Shown one piece after another: positions 44,370 through 57,142 of a stretch of 64,000 bases of DNA. Origin of the DNA: Aquilaria yunnanensis (lineage: Eukaryota; Streptophyta; Magnoliopsida; Malvales; Thymelaeaceae). Every line of letters begins with the position of its first letter. Positions within the stretch are counted from its first letter, which is position 1. The DNA lies in contig CM077594.1 in the NCBI GenBank assembly GCA_039654915.1, positions 84,086,893 to 84,150,892 on the forward strand. The letters are read 5' to 3'. Both the position numbers and the translations under genes were made by a program. A model generated the notes under the pieces. It was not told the DNA's origin. It was given only the letters and a program-made list of their open reading frames with translations, and did not search any database.

Positions 44370-46760
44370 ATGTCTTCGCCAACTGTTCTTTCACCTTCTT
44401 CCCCCGTGCCCGAGAGCTGGCAACCCCTTATTCAGCACCCTTGCTGTTCTACTTCAGAAAAATTGGAGAAGTGGACCACAAAATTTTTTCTTCCTTCTTA
44501 TGCCACCACCAGACTTCCTGGCCCCCAAACACTCTACTTTATGAACGCCGAGGATGAGGTTACCATTTTTCGTGCCCAACTGAAGGTCGGACTTCGGTAT
44601 CCTCCTTCGTAGTTGATTTGTGACTTCTGCAAATTCCATGGCATTGCCGTAAATCAACTTCCCCCGAACTCGTACTGCTACTTCAATGCCTTCCTTTGTA
44701 TGTGCGGCATTTTCAAAATAGAACCGCACTTCATCCTTTTTATGCAGTACTACAAGCTCTATTCAGTCCCGAAGGGTGGCTTTTACTTTATGCTACCTCG
44801 GGGATCAGGAAGCAAAAAGTTCATGTTCACCTTCGCTACCAAGGACAGCTGGCAAGGGTGGCAAAGAAAATTTTTCTTTCTAAAGATGGAGGAGGCCTGG
44901 TCATACATTCCGACCAAGTGGGCGCAGGGAAAGCTGGAGGCTGATGTCGTAGACCCGAAGAGGCTGCTGACTCCTGGGTTGGCGGCCAGATTTGTGGACT
45001 TCGACAAACGGATCCGGGAAGTTTCTGACTGGGATTCTGAGGTCCCTTCACGCTCCCTCTACCCCTTCCCCATCATGTGGAGGCTTATGACCGAAGAGGT
45101 CCTTCGGGAGCTAGGGGTGGTGAAGGAGCATAAGACAGACCTCGAGATGCCAGCTCCTGACATCGAAGGGAAGGATTCTTGGCTTGTAAAACTCCTTCGG
45201 GAGGAGGTCACTTACGAGACCTTTTGTGAGCGTAAGTTCCTCCAAAGTTCTTTTTGTTAAAGGCACGCCTTAGACTCACACTTATGTTTTCCTTTTGTTT
45301 CAGAGATGGGCGAGGATTCTGCTGCTTCCTACAAGTCCCTCTTTTCTGGTCAAGTCGAGAAAGGGGAGCAGACAAAGAAGGCCGCCTCCTGGAGGCGCAA
45401 AATGACTGCTGGCGGGCCATCTTCGGTAAAATGGGCGAAGAAGGACGTGCCTCCTCCTCTTCCGGAAATTCCCGAGGAGGTACGCGAGGAGCCTGTAGTT
45501 CACGCCGCCCAGTAGGCCAAGGTTCCTTCCCAGAATCCTACTTCCTCGGCGGCTCTCCTCGATGCCTTGGCGGTGGTCCCTTCTGCCGCGGAGCTCGAGG
45601 AGCGCCGTAAGGGCAAAGGCAAAGAGATTTCTGCCAAGGGGGCTCAGGACCATGATGACGATGTCGTCGAGGTACCTCCAGGTTGGTTTTTTTGGGTGCC
45701 ATCTTTCCTCCCTCTTCTTTTTTTGTAGTTTTGAGGATTATTTATGCTGATCAGTTCTCTTGTTTTTGCCGTGTAGAGGAGATACCATCTCCGGCATGGG
45801 TAGCCGAGCATGCCCGGAAACGGGCTCTTCGGGATTCCCATATTCCGAAAGGGAAAATCCCGAGGAGCCTTTCTGGTCCTTTACGGAGAACATGGACATG
45901 TACTCCGATGACTGCCCCCGAATGGCCAACCAGATTTCGAAGGGGGTCCTTACCGAGGCCTCCTTCAAGTCCATTTCCGAGGTGTGCCTGGACGATGAGT
46001 CCCTTGCCGCTAAAGTTTCCGAGCACACTACCCAGGTATGTCTCAGGCCTTTGCCTTTCCTTTCTGATTTTTTCTAAGTACTTGGCCCATTTTTTGCCTT
46101 TCTGACTTTGTTTTTGCTCCTTTACAGCTGCTGGGGTATACTGGTTTCCTCCAGGTTCGGGTAGCGAAGCAAGTAGCTTTCCGAGCCTGGGCTATGGAAA
46201 AGATAGAAAAAACCCAGGTCATGTGTACTGACCTGGTTGCCAAGAACGCAGAGATGGCCCGAGCTGTAAAGAAGGTGGTTGCTACCTTCCGGGAGGAGTT
46301 AACGAAGGAGAAAGAAGAAATCTTGAAGGACTCCTCCCAGAAGATTTCTGACCTTGGTTCCAAGGTGGCGGAGCTGACTTCGGCAAGCGAAGCATTTCAA
46401 AAGGAGAAGTTAAAGTCTGAGGCTCTCTTGGCGAAAGTACTCGCTAAGAAGGCCGCCCTCCAGGCTGAGGTCGAGTCTTTAAAGAAGGAGCCAAAGAAGA
46501 AGAAGATGAAGGCATTGAAAAAGGAGATCGTAGATCTGGAGAAGGAACTTGACGACTTAGGGGTCGAGAAGGATAAAGTTGACGAGATGACCAAGGTCGG
46601 TTTTCAAGACGACTTTTGTCTTGCTCGGCATCAAGTCCTTCAGAGGTTTCCAGATCTGGACCTCTCCTTTATGGCGGCCCTGAACATTCTCGAGGGGCCT
46701 CGGTGGACTTGGTCCAAAATTGAGCACCTCAACTTGCCCTTCCCTCCTTCGACGCCGTAG
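44370..46760 (+). pseudogene. Antisense accessory gene of element E, broken
   Basis: Same four-exon plan: 44370-45231, 45304-45681, 45777-46035 and 46128-46760, with GT-AG introns of 72, 95 and 92 nt. It starts MSSPTVLSPSSPVPESWQPL. Lesions: a TAG at 44610-44612 within the N-terminal domain (just before ICDFCKFHG), a TAG at 45513-45515 in exon 2, and a 1-nt deletion in exon 3 (259 nt where B, C and F have 260). The conserved blocks FHGIAVNQLPPNSYCYF and RFPDLDLSFMAALNI and the coiled coil remain readable. A poly(A) signal AATAAA lies at 46903-46908, about 140 nt after the stop. Confidence 0.85.
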
Positions 46761-47180
46761 GTAGCTGACAAGGACGCAGGAGTTGGCGGCTCTCAAGATG
46801 CCGAGGCTCCTTAGCTTTAGGGCCCTTTGCCTTCTTTTTCGCCTTTTTTGTACTTCTTCTTTTGGTGAACTTCCTGCTTTGTAATCGGATTCCATCTTCG
46901 CTAATAAAGATTAATTCTTTCTTTTTGGGAGATTTTTGGCTAAGTGTTTTGCAAGAGTTTTCATTTCCCATGGTCCCAAACACGTTCGCTCAAGGGATTT
47001 CGGAAAATGGTACTTAACCCTCGTGAAATTCCTTCTGAGTAAACTTCTATCTTTAGAGAAGGTGGATAGCCTTTGTGAGTGAATTCTCTTAAGCCGTCCT
47101 CGGTGACAACTGTTCTGGTAAAAAGAATCCTTTGGTACTTAGAAAAATTTTCTAACTTGTACAATTTTCTCACCAAAATC

Positions 47181-50100
47181 CTAAGCACAGAATTTTTTCA
47201 AGGCATCCGAGTGCCATGTATTCTTTAATTCTATGCCTTCGGTGTCGCCGAGCTTGTAAACTCCTTTTTGCACTTTGGCAAGCACTAGATAAGGTCCTTC
47301 CCAATTTGCGCGAAGTACCCCATGGGATGACCTTCGGGGTCCAAATTCAGCCTTTCGGAGAACGAGGTCTCCTTTCTTTATTCCCTTTGGCCTGGCGCAT
47401 AAGTTTATAGCCGCAGCCACTCTTTGCTGAAAAGCTTTTCTTCTCAGCTCAGCTATTTCTCTGTGTTCGCCAATGAGGTCGAGCTTGGTTCTCAGGCCGA
47501 GGTCATTGCCCCTTTCGTCAAAGACTTGCACCCGCACCGATGGTTGCACTATCTCAATTGGGATGATGGCCTCTGTACCGAAAACAAGTGAAAAAGGTGT
47601 TTCCCCTGTGGCTCTTCGGGGTGTTGTTCGGTAGCTCCATAATACGCTTGGGAGCTCTCCTGGCCATTTCCTTTTCGTTTCCCCCAACCTCTTTTTCAGA
47701 CCATCTTTTATGGTGCTGTTGGATACTTCTACTTGCCCATTGCTTTGGGGGTGAGCTACTGGAGCGAAGTGCATCTGTATTCCGAGGTCTTTGACAAATT
47801 CTTGGAACCCCATGTCTATAAACTAGGACCCATTGTTGGCTACTAGTACCCTCGGTACGCCAAATCTGCATATGATGTTCTTCCATACGAACTTCTGCAC
47901 ATCTTTTGCCGAGATCGTCGCCAAGGGTTCCGCCTCGACCCATTTAGAGAAATAGTCTACTGCGACTACGCAGAACTTCACGCCTCCAGGCGCTGTCAGG
48001 AGTGGCCCAATGAGGTCTATGCCCCAAACTACGAAGGGCCAGGGATAGTTAGCCGAAGTCACCATTTCTGAGGGTGTCCTTTGGATATTCGCGTGCCTTT
48101 GGCAATTACCACATTTCTGGATGAACTGCCTATCGTCCTTTCTGAGGCCAAAAATATCCTTGGCGAAGTATCACTACTGCCAGGGCGTCGGTTCCAATGT
48201 GTGAACCACAACTGCCTTCGTGCACTTCTTCGAGGATCATTTCAGTATCCTCTTCGCCAACACACCTTTGTAATGGATTTGCATATCCTTACCTGTACAG
48301 TTCTTCCCCGATCAAGAAGAATCGTCCTGCACGCCTTCACACTTTCACCGCTTGGTTGCGGTCTTCGGGGAGCTCGCTGCTTGCAAGATATCTTTTGATG
48401 AGATCTTTCCAGTCTTCTCCTGAGGTCGATACGCTCAGTACCTTTATGCTCGGGTGATCCATCACTTCGGTGCATGTTTTTTACTTTGCTAGGCCATCTG
48501 CCTCGGTATTGTCCCGGCGAGGCACGTTTTCAATCCACACAATATCAAACTTTTGAATAAGTTTCGTTACCAGCTCATGATATTTTGCCAAGGTTGAGTC
48601 ATTCGCCCCATAGTCCCCTACCGTTTGTTGAACAACCAGCTGGGAGTCGCTGTGGGCTTTTAAATTTCTTACACCAATTTTTCTAGCTAGGCGTAGCCCT
48701 GCTATGAGAGCTTCGTACTCGGCCATATTGTTGGTGACGTTGAAGCTGAATTTGATGGACTTCATTACCTGTAGACCTTCGGGTCCTCTGATAATTACCC
48801 CAGCCCCCTGGTGTTCGGACCTTGAGGCTCCGTCTACATGCAAGGTCCATTCTGGCTCAGTTTCGCCAGAATCGGAATGGCTGTCCTCGGTAATGGGTAC
48901 TTCGGCAATGAAGTCTGCCAGAGCTTGAGCTTTGATGGCTTTCCGAGGTTCATAAGTAATGTCATGCTCCCCAAGCTCTATGCACCATTTGGAAAGTCTT
49001 CCCGAATGATCAACTTTCCTCATAACGTCCCATAGAGGTAGACTACTTCGGATGATGATCGGGTGAGCTTGGAAACATGGCCGTAGTCTTCTTCCTGCCA
49101 GCACCAAGGCATATATGGCTTTTTGCAGCAAGGGATACCAGACTTCGGCGCCATGCAGGGACTTGCTTACATAATAAACCGACCATTGTTTCGGCCCTTC
49201 TTCTTTCACAAGGACCGAGCTCACTGCTTTTTCTGCAACGGTGAGGTACAGCACGAGGGGCTCTCCCTCGCGAGGTTGCCGAAGAGTGGGCAGGCAGGCT
49301 AGGTAGGTTTTGAATTCTTCCCAAGCCTTTTGGCAGTCTTCATTCCAAGGATGATCATCACATCCGAGGTTGCCCTCTTTTTTTGCTACTTTGATGAGTA
49401 CTTTGAAGAATGCTCGACACCGGTCTCCATACCTGGAAATAAACCTGCTAAAAGAGGTTATCCTTCCGATGAGTCTTTGCACATCTTTTATTGTGACGGG
49501 AGTTCGGAATTCAAGCAAGGCCTTAATTTTTTCTGGGTTGGCATCAATGCCTCTTTCTGATACCATGTACCCAAGAAACTTTCCTGAAGTTACGCCGAAG
49601 ATGCACTTCTCGGGGTTAAGGCAAATCCCGAAGATTCTGAGCTGGTGAAAAGTTTCCCTCAGATCTGCGACGTGGTCTTTCGGCATCTTGCTTTTGACTA
49701 TCATGTCGTCGACATAAACTTCCATGTTCCTCCCTATCTGGTCATTGAAGACTTTGTTCATCAGCCTCTGATAGGTAGCTCCTACATTTTTTAGTCCGAA
49801 GGGCATTCTGATGTAAAAATACGTTCCGCCCTCGGTGATGAAAGCTGTCTTTTCCTCATCTTCGGGATCCATCCTCATTTGATGATACCCACTTAAGGCA
49901 TCTAGGAAACTTAGGAGCCCGTATTCGGTGGTTGAATCCACCAACTGGTCTATCGGTGGAAGAGTGTATGAATCTTTTGGGCAAGCATCGTTCAAATTTT
50001 TTAAGTCGATGCACATTCGGAGCTTATTGCTCCCTTCGTTTGTGGCGACAACCACATTGCTTAACCATTCGGGATAATTGACCTCCCTGATTATAGCTGC

Positions 50101-52686
50101 GTCCAATAAGCGCTGTACTTCAGTTTTGATGAAGTTATTTTTATGGACTGAGATGCCCCGCTTCTTTTGCCGGATAGGTTTTACTTCCAAACTTACTTTA
50201 AGGCCATGTTGTATTATGCGAGGGTCCACTCCTGGCATATCATTCGGCGAGTAGGCAAATAAGTCTTTATTCGTCAGTAGAAAAGATACAAGTATTTTCT
50301 TGTCACCTTCGGCCAAGTTTTTCCCTATTCGGGTATTTCGGCCTGGGACAAGTTCCACTTCTTCCATTTCCATTTCTACCTTCGCGGGGTCTTCTACCCC
50401 TTCCTCTTTTGGCTTTCCATCTGGGAAAGCCTCTACCACTACGGATTGTGAGGAGTTGGTTGCTTTTCGCGCCTTGACGAACACTTTCCTTACTTCGCCC
50501 TGATCGATGAAGATTTCTGCATCTCCATCCTTGGTAGCAAAAGTGACAATTAGGTACTTTACATCAGGGCGAATGTGCAGATTTCCTTGTGTTTGTCTTC
50601 CAAGGATGGCATTGTATGATGAAGGAACATCCATCACGATGAACTTTGCCATCGTGGAGGCATACAGTTCATCCGCCCCATTAACCGAGATCCCTTTCAT
50701 CATCAGGGGTAGGTCAATCCATCCGAGGACCGGCAGTTCGGATGGTCCTACCCCAAAAGTGGGCGAAGTGACAGGCTTGAGGTCGGTGCTGGATATGCCC
50801 AAGCTCGGCAGCAGATGCGAGAATAGGACGTCGGCGTTCGATCCATCGTCAAGCAACACTCTCTTGACGTCCCAGTTTCCTATTCTCGCCATGACCAACA
50901 GTGGATCATCGTGAGGGAAAATGATGGTCGAACCATCTTTGCGGGTCATTTTCTTTGACGGACTTTGATATTCCATCACTGCTATTTCTCTGGCCTTCCT
51001 CTTTCTTTCCGAGGAAGGGAGTCCTATCGTGATTGTTTGTATTATTCCCGCCGGAGGTGGAGGATGCCTTTTTGGACTTCTGTTCCTCCGTCTGTCGGAG
51101 TCGTAGTCCTCGTCTTCGGCCTTTCCTTCTTCCTCCCTCATTCCTTTCGAAGAAGGCATTCACAGATACCGCTGAAGTTGGCCTTGCTTTATCAGCGACT
51201 CTATATATTTTTTCAATTGGAAGCAGTCTTCCGTGTCATGGCCATGGTCGCGGTGGAACTGGTAGAACTTTTTCATATTCTTTTTATTTTCAGCGGTCAT
51301 GGCCCTCGGTCGTTGAATCTGGGTCCCCTGTCTCTCCATCGTCATGAGGATGTTGGTCCTCGTGGTATACAGGGGTGTGAAGGCTGAGGATTTCCTTCCT
51401 TTAAACCTTCAAGGTTGCCCTGCCTATTCAGCCGGATCCCTCGTTTGGTGGCCAGACCTTCCAGCACGGATGTGCTCAGACTTCGGTCCGCCCATTCTCA
51501 GCTCTTCGACTGTCATGTGTTGTCCAGCCCTTCGGTAGAATTCTCCCAACATGTCCGGGGGATCCTTGGAGAACTCGTAGAAGAGCTATGAATCCCGCCG
51601 AAGGCCCCGCGTCATGGCGAGGATGCGTATTTCAGGCCGAAAGTCTGGGACACTTAGGGCCTCTCTGTTGAATCTTTCGACATAGTCGTGAATGGTCTCT
51701 TCATTTCTCTGTGCTATGTCAAACATTTGGACGGGCATCTTCGCCGTCGGCCTGCTTCCAATGAATTGTTGAGTGAAGGCGATGGATAGTTCCTGAAGCT
51801 CCCTGATCGTTCTGGGAGCCAATGAGTTGTACCACGCTGTTGTTGGCCCTGTGAGGGTGACCTCAAAGCACATGCATAGGGTGGCATCATCAGCGCCATG
51901 CAACACCATGCTGCGTTTGTACTTCGTGAGATGGCCCTGTAGATCAGTTCGGCCATCATAAGTTTCCAGCCGAAGTACCCGGAAGTCACTTGGCATGGCC
52001 GCTTCGACCACCGTTCGGGTGAACGGCAATTCGTCCCCAGCAAAAGTGTCAGATAGCCTAGCCCAGACTGGCTTCCGAGCTACCTGGTTCTCTACTCTTT
52101 CCAACCTTGTCAACAATTTCTCCATGAGGAGCGTGGCACTGGGCCCTTCGTCCTGGTGCTCTGGGAAGGGTGACTGTCGGTGCCTCTTTGCCGACTGACT
52201 TCGGAATTGAGGGGACGGCGACCTCGCCTCGGGTGACGAGCTCCTTTGTCAAGGAGTCTTTGCCTGCTCGTACCCCTTTTGCCTCATAGACAGTGCCCCG
52301 AGGGGTATATTTTCTATCGAGGATTCATCGCGCAGGTCCCCACTTCCCGAACTGCGAGAATTCATCTCCCGAGGGCGTACTGGCGAAGGGGGCCTTTGGG
52401 CCTGGGTTGGTTGAGGCCACCTTCGGTCTATTTGCTGTGTCACCTCAGCTACAATAGAATGCTGGAAGTTGCATAGAAAGCTCATGGTTACGACTAGAGG
52501 ACGCTCTTCCTCAGGCGAGGAAGTCCCTGGTAGGGTTTGCTCAGTAGCCGTTTGGACTTCAAGCGCGGACGGGGACTTCAGAAGTCCCTTGTCCTTAGAA
52601 CGCCGAGTCTCCACAATGGTGACCTGAGGGTGGTTTCCCACAAACGGCGCCAAATGATGCCCAACAGCATCTTCGTCATGTGTCAT
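47181..52686 (-). pseudogene. gag-pol polyprotein of element E, several stops and shifts
   Basis: Starts at 52686 (MTHDEDAVGHHLAPFVG), 32 nt inside the LTR, and ends KKFCA at 47181. Gag N-terminus to 52249, then a shift; gag 52125-51586 (AWYNSLAP). The knuckle near 51290 reads FYQFHRDHGHDTEDC, with its first Cys replaced by Tyr. A stop lies at 51160-51162. A long open stretch 51159-48481 holds protease DDGSNADVLF, RT VYVDDM and RNase H up to EADGLAK. Then a stop at 48481, a damaged zinc-finger region (48475-48242), integrase 48065-47823 (WGIDLIGPLLTAPGG), a stop near 47820 and the integrase end 47813-47181 (HPQSNGQVEVSN). Nonfunctional. Confidence 0.9.
52635..52652 (-). other. Primer-binding site of element E
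   Basis: TGGCGCCGTTTGTGGGAA on the minus strand, one change (C to T at position 10) from the other copies. Confidence 0.83.
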
Positions 52687-53306
52687 TGTGACTTCGGGAG
52701 GGACTTTCTGAGAGGGAGAACGCCTGGTGCACAGGTTTCCCAGAGAAGCGTACCTGAAATGCTCAAAAAAGGGGGTTAGGAGGTCCCCGGAGTATTTTTC
52801 CAGGGAGGAGCCTCCGGCGCCCAAGTCAATGCCCTGAGGGGATATAGATGAGGAACACTAGGAGGTTAGAGGGCCTTGCCTATGTGTGTGTTTTCAAGGA
52901 GAAAGAGTCTCATGCTTTGCCAAGTCCTGTTTCCTGGTATTTATAGAGGTGCCCCGCCCGTTCAGATCGTGACACGTGTTCGGTCAGATGCGATCCGTAT
53001 TTTCGGGCGTAGGGGACAGGTACCCGTTTTGTAGGCTCCTCGGGTCTGAGACCGAAACAGGTTGTGATAGGACTTGGACGGCGTCGGCGCATCAGATCGC
53101 CGTTCCAGGCGGCGTGTAGCGCCTGTGAGCGACATGTCAGAGGCTCCTGAAATGCTCCTGCCGTACTCCTGAGGTCCTCTTGGCGAGGTCATCCTTTGGT
53201 ACGGACGTCCTTCTTCGGGAGATGTACCCGCAGCTCGGGGAGTTCCCTGGTTCGGGGGTTACTCCTTCGAGGGGATTCTTCTCCTGCTTGGAATAGCTGG
53301 ACCTTC
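52655..53306 (-). repeat. 5' LTR of element E, truncated by insertion of element F
   Basis: The first 652 bp align with 42825-43476 of the 3' LTR. At 53306 the match stops (GGACCTT in both copies) and the TGATGCCC end of F starts. TATAAATA at 52938-52945 and G-box CACGTG at 52973-52978 (minus strand) are retained. CCTTC (53302-53306) would be the left target duplication of F. Confidence 0.92.
52938..52978 (-). promoter_or_regulatory. LTR promoter of element E: G-box plus TATA box
   Basis: CACGTG at 52973-52978 and TATAAATA at 52938-52945, minus strand, with the family spacing of 27 bp. Confidence 0.65.
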
Positions 53307-54172
53307 TGATGCCCAGCGGCATCTTCGTTGAGTGACATTGTGACTTCTGGAGGGACTTCCTGAGAGGGAGAGCGCCTGGAGCCCAGATTTCCCAGGGGAG
53401 TGTGCCTGAAAAGCTCAGAAGAGAGGGTTAGGAGGTCCCCGGGTGTTTTTCCGGGGAGGAGCCTCCGACGCCCAAGTCAGTGTCTTGAGAAGGTAAAGGG
53501 GAAGCACTAAAGGTTTTAGTTGCCTTGCCTGTTTGTGTTTTCTCAAGAAGAGGGTCTGATCGAGGATCCATACTTTGCCAGGGTTTGTTTCCTGGTATTT
53601 ATAGGAGAGTCCAGCCCGTTCAGATCATGACACGTGTTCGGTCAGATCTTTTCTGTACCTTCGGGCGTAGGGGACAAGTAGCTGCTTGCAGGCTCCTCGA
53701 GCCTTGGTCCGAGACAGGTCGTGACAAGACCTGGACAGCGTCGGCGTGTCAGATCCCCGTTTGAGACAGCATGTAGCACCTGTGGGCAACATGTCAGAGG
53801 CTCCTTAAATGCTAGTGCCGTACTCCTGAGGTCCTCTGGGTGAGGTCATTTTTGACACAGATGCCCTTCCTCGGGAGCTATGCTCGTGGTTTCGGGGAGT
53901 TCCCTGGTTCGGAGGTTCCGCATTCGAGGAGATCCTCTTCTGCTTGCAATAGTCAGTTCTTCATATCCGAAGGAGATCCACCCAGTCCGCCCGAGGGAGC
54001 CGGCAACATCTTTGAAATCCCTAGCGTACTAGCCGAAGTCCCAAGTTCGAAGCTCTTGACTTCGCTCCCTCCGAGGTCAGTGATAGTGCCCCTTTCGGAT
54101 GACGCCAGGCTTCCCGATCACACTTTCAGCAGGAAGTATGTTCTGAAAGAGGCGATAGCCCTTCGGCCATCA
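53307..54172 (-). repeat. 3' LTR of element F
   Basis: 866 bp, TGATGCCC to GGCCATCA. TATAAATA (53596-53603, minus), G-box CACGTG (53631-53636), and a perfect 7-bp stem CCCCGG-side hairpin (TCCCCGG...CCGGGGA) near 53436-53458. The polypurine tract at 54173-54190 has ten or more consecutive C on the plus strand. Confidence 0.95.
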
Positions 54173-54584
54173 CAAGCCCCCCCCCCACAAAGCCGAAGTG
54201 GAAGCTTTGGTTTGTTGGCTTCCGGAGGGCACCCCTTGGGGCCTTGGGGCTAACACCTTTGCCGAAGATACACCTTTTTTCCGAAGACATTGTCTCTTCA
54301 GCCATAGCCTGTCTTTTGGTGTCTTCGAGGTAACCTACTTCTTTCCTTTTGCAGGTCTGCGAAACGTCGCGTCTCGTAACCAGGCGTGTTAGTATGGAGC
54401 GGCGCGCCATTTGTCAGAAAGCGTGTCCCTCTTTTGGAGCGATGGCTAACACGTGGCAGCTAGTTATTGGCGGGGGCTGCATCAGACATAGTGGGCACAC
54501 CTTTTTATGCGCCCCGAGCAGTTATGGCGACTGTTCACCTTCGTGGAGTACTTTATGACGCCGATTCACCTACCCTCCTCGGCC

Positions 54585-54592
54585 TATATATA
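54585..54592 (+). promoter_or_regulatory. TATA box of the antisense gene, element F
   Basis: TATATATA, 255 bp upstream of the start codon at 54847, in the same position as the boxes of B, C and E. Confidence 0.55.
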
Positions 54593-57142
54593 CATTTGTT
54601 CTGTCATAACCTCCTTTTGCTTCTGCTTTTGCTTCCCTCTGCCTTTCAACTGTTTTTGCGTTTCCTTCTGCTTTTTGCGGCGGTGCTACTTGACGCAGCA
54701 TTTTTCGACAACCTTTCACGACGGTGACTTCAAACCCAGATTTTGGCAAATCATTTGGTGGGTTTTTTATTTCCAGAGTCCTCTGATTTTTAAATCTTTC
54801 CCGGAGTCATTTTTTACCTTTTTTTGAAATCAGTTTCCAGCCGACCATGCCTATTCCTGAGAGTTGGCACCCTCTTTTGTCTCACCCTTGCTGCACCACT
54901 TCTAAAAAATTAGAAAGATGGAAGACCAAGTTATTCCTTCCCTCGTACGCTGTTACCAGGTTGCCACGTTCGGACCAATTTAGCTTTTCAAACCGCGGTA
55001 ACGAGGTTACCGTTTTTCGGTCCCAGCTGAAGGCCGGACTTCGGTACCCTCCTCCGAAGATGATTTGCGACTTTTTCCAGTTCCATGGCATTGCCGTAAA
55101 TCAACTTCCGCCGAACTCGTATTGCTATTTTAACGCCTTCCTCTGCATGTGTGGCGTATTCAAAATAGAACCCCACTTCGTTATCTTTATGCAATACTAT
55201 AAGCTCTTCGTGGTCCCGAAGGGTGGCTTTTACTTTATGTTGCCTCAGGGATCCGGGAGCAAAAAGTATATGTTCACCTTTGCCACTAAGGACAGCTGGC
55301 GAGGGTGGCAACAAAAGTTTTTCTTTCTGAAGGTGGAGGAGGCCTGGTTGCACGTTCCGACCAAGTGGGCTCGGGGAAGGCTGGAAATGGACGTTGTAGA
55401 TCCGAGGATAATGCTGACTCCCGAGTTGGCTCCCGTATTCGAGGACTTCGACAGACGTATCCGCGCCGTCTCCGACTGGGGTTCCGAGGTCCCTTCGCGC
55501 TCTCTCTACCCCTTCCCCATCAATTGGAAGCTGATGACCGAGGAGGTTCTTCGGGAGTTAGGAGTAGTGAAAGAGCACAAGACAGACCTCGGGATGCCGG
55601 CTCCTGCCATCGCTGGGAAGGATTCCCGGTTGGTGAAACTCCTTCGGGGGGAAGTTCCTTACGAAACTTTTTATGAACGTAAGTTATCTCCGAATCCCTT
55701 TGTTATAATTTTCACCTTGGACTCACGCTGATGTCTGCTTTCTTTTCCAGAGATGGGCAACGACATTGCTGCTTTTTACAAGTCCCTTTTCCTTGGTCAA
55801 TCTGAGAAGGGTGAGCAAACGAAGAAGGCCGCCTCCTGAAGGCGGAAAGTGACGGGTGTTGGTCCTTCCTTGGCTAAACGAGCGAGGAAGATTGTTCATC
55901 CTCCTCTGCCGGAAGTTCTTGAGGAGGTAAGCCAAGAGACCGAAGCTGTCGTCGCTCCGCCTCCCGAGGTTATTGCCGACGTCCCTCCTCGGAGCCCTAC
56001 TTCGTCGTCTGCTCTTCTGGGTGCCCTAGTGGAGGCTCGTTCTGCCGAGGAGCGGCGTAAAAGCAAAGGCAAGGGGGTTTCTACCGAGGAGGTCTTGGAC
56101 TCCGACGATGACGTCGCCGAGGTGCCGCCAGGTTCCCTTTCTCAGGCAAACTGTGATGCCTTTACTTTTTTGAATTTTGAGATTTACTTGTCTTGACCAG
56201 CTTCTTGTTTTGCCGTGCAGGGGAGTTACTTACTCCGGGCTGGGCAGCGGAGCACGTCCGGAAGTGAGCCATTCGGGATGCCCATATCCCGAAGGGGAAG
56301 ATCCTGAAGGAGCCTTTCTGGATGTTTACGGAGGACATGAATTTGTACTCCGGAGACTGCCAGCAAATGGCCAAAGAGATCTCGAATGGGATGCTTACTG
56401 AGGCCTCATTCAGGGCCTTTGCGGAGGCTCACCCGGGCGATGATTCCCTCGCCGCGAAAGTTTCCGAGCATGCTGCCCAGGTATGCTTCACGCCTTTCTT
56501 TTTTTTCCTTTTGATTTCTTCTAATTGTTTGGCCTTACTGACTTTGCCTTTATTTCTTTGCAGTTGCTGGGGTACGCTGGTTTCCTCAGAGTTCGGGTGG
56601 CGAGGCAGTCGGCGTTCTGAGTCTCGGCCTTGGAGGTTATAGAAAAAACTAAGGCCACGTGCTCAGAATTGGCTACCAAGAACACGCAGCTGGCTCAAGC
56701 TGCAGAGAAGGAGGTTACTGCCGTTCGGGAGGAGTTCTTGAAAGAAAAAGAAGAACTTTTGAAGGATTCCTCCCAGAAGATTTCTGACCTCGACTCCCAA
56801 GTGGCGGAGATGATTTCGGCAAACGAAGCATATCAAAAGGAGAAGTCAGAATCTGAGGCTCTCCTGGCGAAGGCACTTGCTGAGAAGGCCGCGCTCCAAG
56901 CCGAGGTCGATTCTTTGAAGAAGGAGCCGAAGAAGAAAAAGATGAAAGCACTGAAGAAGGAGGTCGAGGATCTGAAGAAGGACCTTGATGACCTAGGGGT
57001 CGAGAAGGAGAAGTCTGATTCGATGACCAAGGTCGGTTTTCAGGACGGCTTCTGCCTTGCTCGGCACCAAGTCCTGCAGAAGTTTCCAGATCTAGACCTT
57101 TCTTTCTTGGAGGCCCTAAACATTCCTGAGGGGCCTCTGTGG

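Larger units (their letters stand above)
42825..53306 (-). mobile_element. Element E: Tat-type retrotransposon, interrupted in its 5' LTR by element F
   Basis: 3' LTR (42825-43686), polypurine tract, antisense gene, pol, gag, PBS and the first 652 bp of the 5' LTR (52655-53306), where F begins. Over the shared 652 bp the LTRs differ at about 34 positions by hand count (about 5.2%), older than B and C. The remaining about 210 bp of the 5' LTR should lie on the far side of F. Both genes are broken. Confidence 0.93.
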
